DNA of 8,568 nt from Brachyspira pilosicoli (lineage in GTDB: Bacteria > Spirochaetota > Brachyspiria > Brachyspirales > Brachyspiraceae): NCBI RefSeq assembly GCF_019402445.1, contig NZ_SRZM01000295.1, forward strand, positions 1 to 8,568, in the 5' to 3' direction. A model generated the notes under the pieces. That model saw only the letters and a list, made by a program, of their open reading frames with translations, was not told where the DNA came from and ran no database searches. A program made the position numbers and the translations under genes. Positions 6,975 through 8,568 of the stretch are shown here, one piece after another. Numbering within the stretch: position 1 is the stretch's first letter; the number at the start of each line of letters is the position of its first letter.

Positions 6975-7060
6975 CTGTGTAATTTTATAAAAATATGCAC
7001 TTTTTTTAAAAAAAATATTACTTCTAATGATAATTTTATACTATCACTATTAAATTACTA

Positions 7061-7089
7061 TTGATAATAATATTATTTAGCTATATAAT
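7061..7089 (+). promoter_or_regulatory. Predicted strong promoter of gdhA
   Basis: TTGATA (7061-7066) and a perfect TATAAT (7084-7089) are separated by exactly 17 bases, the best-matched sigma70 promoter in the window. Transcription would start near 7096, giving a leader of about 34 bases ending in the strong AAAGGAGA ribosome binding site (7115-7122). The remaining sequence between the ABC ATPase and this promoter is plain A/T-rich DNA with no recognised operator. Confidence 0.6.
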
Positions 7090-7111
7090 TTTACTCAAAA
7101 TTTAATAATAA

Positions 7112-8479
<1,368 letters not shown>

Positions 8480-8500
8480 TTAATTAATAACTAAACAAAT

Positions 8501-8528
8501 AAGGGGCTTTTAAAGCCCCTTGTTTTTT
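8501..8528 (+). terminator. Intrinsic terminator of gdhA
   Basis: AAGGGGC (8501-8507) pairs perfectly with GCCCCTT (8515-8521). The TTT/AAA in the loop can extend the helix, and after one G there are six T (8523-8528). It begins 22 bases after the gdhA stop. This is a classical rho-independent terminator. Confidence 0.92.
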
Positions 8529-8545
8529 ATATAGTAAGTTTTTTA

Positions 8546-8568
8546 TTCAACTTTTTCCCGCGTACGAG
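8546..8568 (+). repeat. Right-edge fragment of a possible dispersed intergenic repeat
   Basis: TTCAACTTTTT runs directly into CCCGCGTACGAG, by far the most G+C-rich non-coding stretch in the window apart from the gdhA terminator. It includes the palindrome CGTACG (8561-8566). It resembles the reverse complement of bases 1-27 and is cut off by the end of the window. That it belongs to a repeat family is inferred. Confidence 0.3.

Noticed and set aside
6990..7020. T-run/A-run after the ABC ATPase as an intrinsic terminator
   Set aside because: It is seven T followed by eight A without any G+C stem, so it lacks the stable hairpin needed to call a terminator.

Overview
The window is a strongly A+T-rich bacterial chromosomal segment, roughly three quarters A+T by eye. 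It has short intergenic spaces and sigma70-type promoters. The base composition, the A/T-biased codon choice and the gene content (mutS, lepB, a class I glutamate dehydrogenase, GNAT acetyltransferases) would fit a spirochaete of the genus Brachyspira. That assignment is an inference from style; no rRNA or species marker is present. Both ends carry similar, inverted, relatively G+C-rich fragments of what looks like a dispersed intergenic repeat. The piece may therefore be an assembly contig that stops at repeats.

Layout from left to right. A small GNAT acetyltransferase (199-765, +) is convergent with a mutS-lepB operon on the minus strand (3964 down to 762). The two convergent stop codons share one TTAA palindrome. 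A 349-base intergenic region (3965-4313) follows. It holds the mutS promoter and a hairpin plus U-run whose G-U wobbles fit plus-strand RNA rather than either flanking minus-strand gene. Next is an Eis-like, GNAT plus SCP2-like acetyltransferase (5570 down to 4314, -). It is divergent from a two-gene plus-strand operon (5740-6974) encoding a very small four-helix FtsX/MacB-type permease and its ABC ATPase, overlapping by ATGA. The last gene is an NADP-type glutamate dehydrogenase (7130-8479, +), with a clear promoter, a strong ribosome binding site and a textbook terminator.

Functions are mostly housekeeping: mismatch repair (MutS), signal-peptide cleavage of exported proteins (LepB), and ammonium assimilation or glutamate catabolism (GdhA). 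The accessory pieces are two unrelated acetyltransferases of unknown substrate and an orphan two-gene ABC module. I found no phage, insertion sequence, CRISPR array, toxin-antitoxin pair or defence system. The features most worth following up are the stripped-down FtsX-like permease with its ATPase, the possible plus-strand transcript ending at 4301, and the repeat fragments at the two edges.
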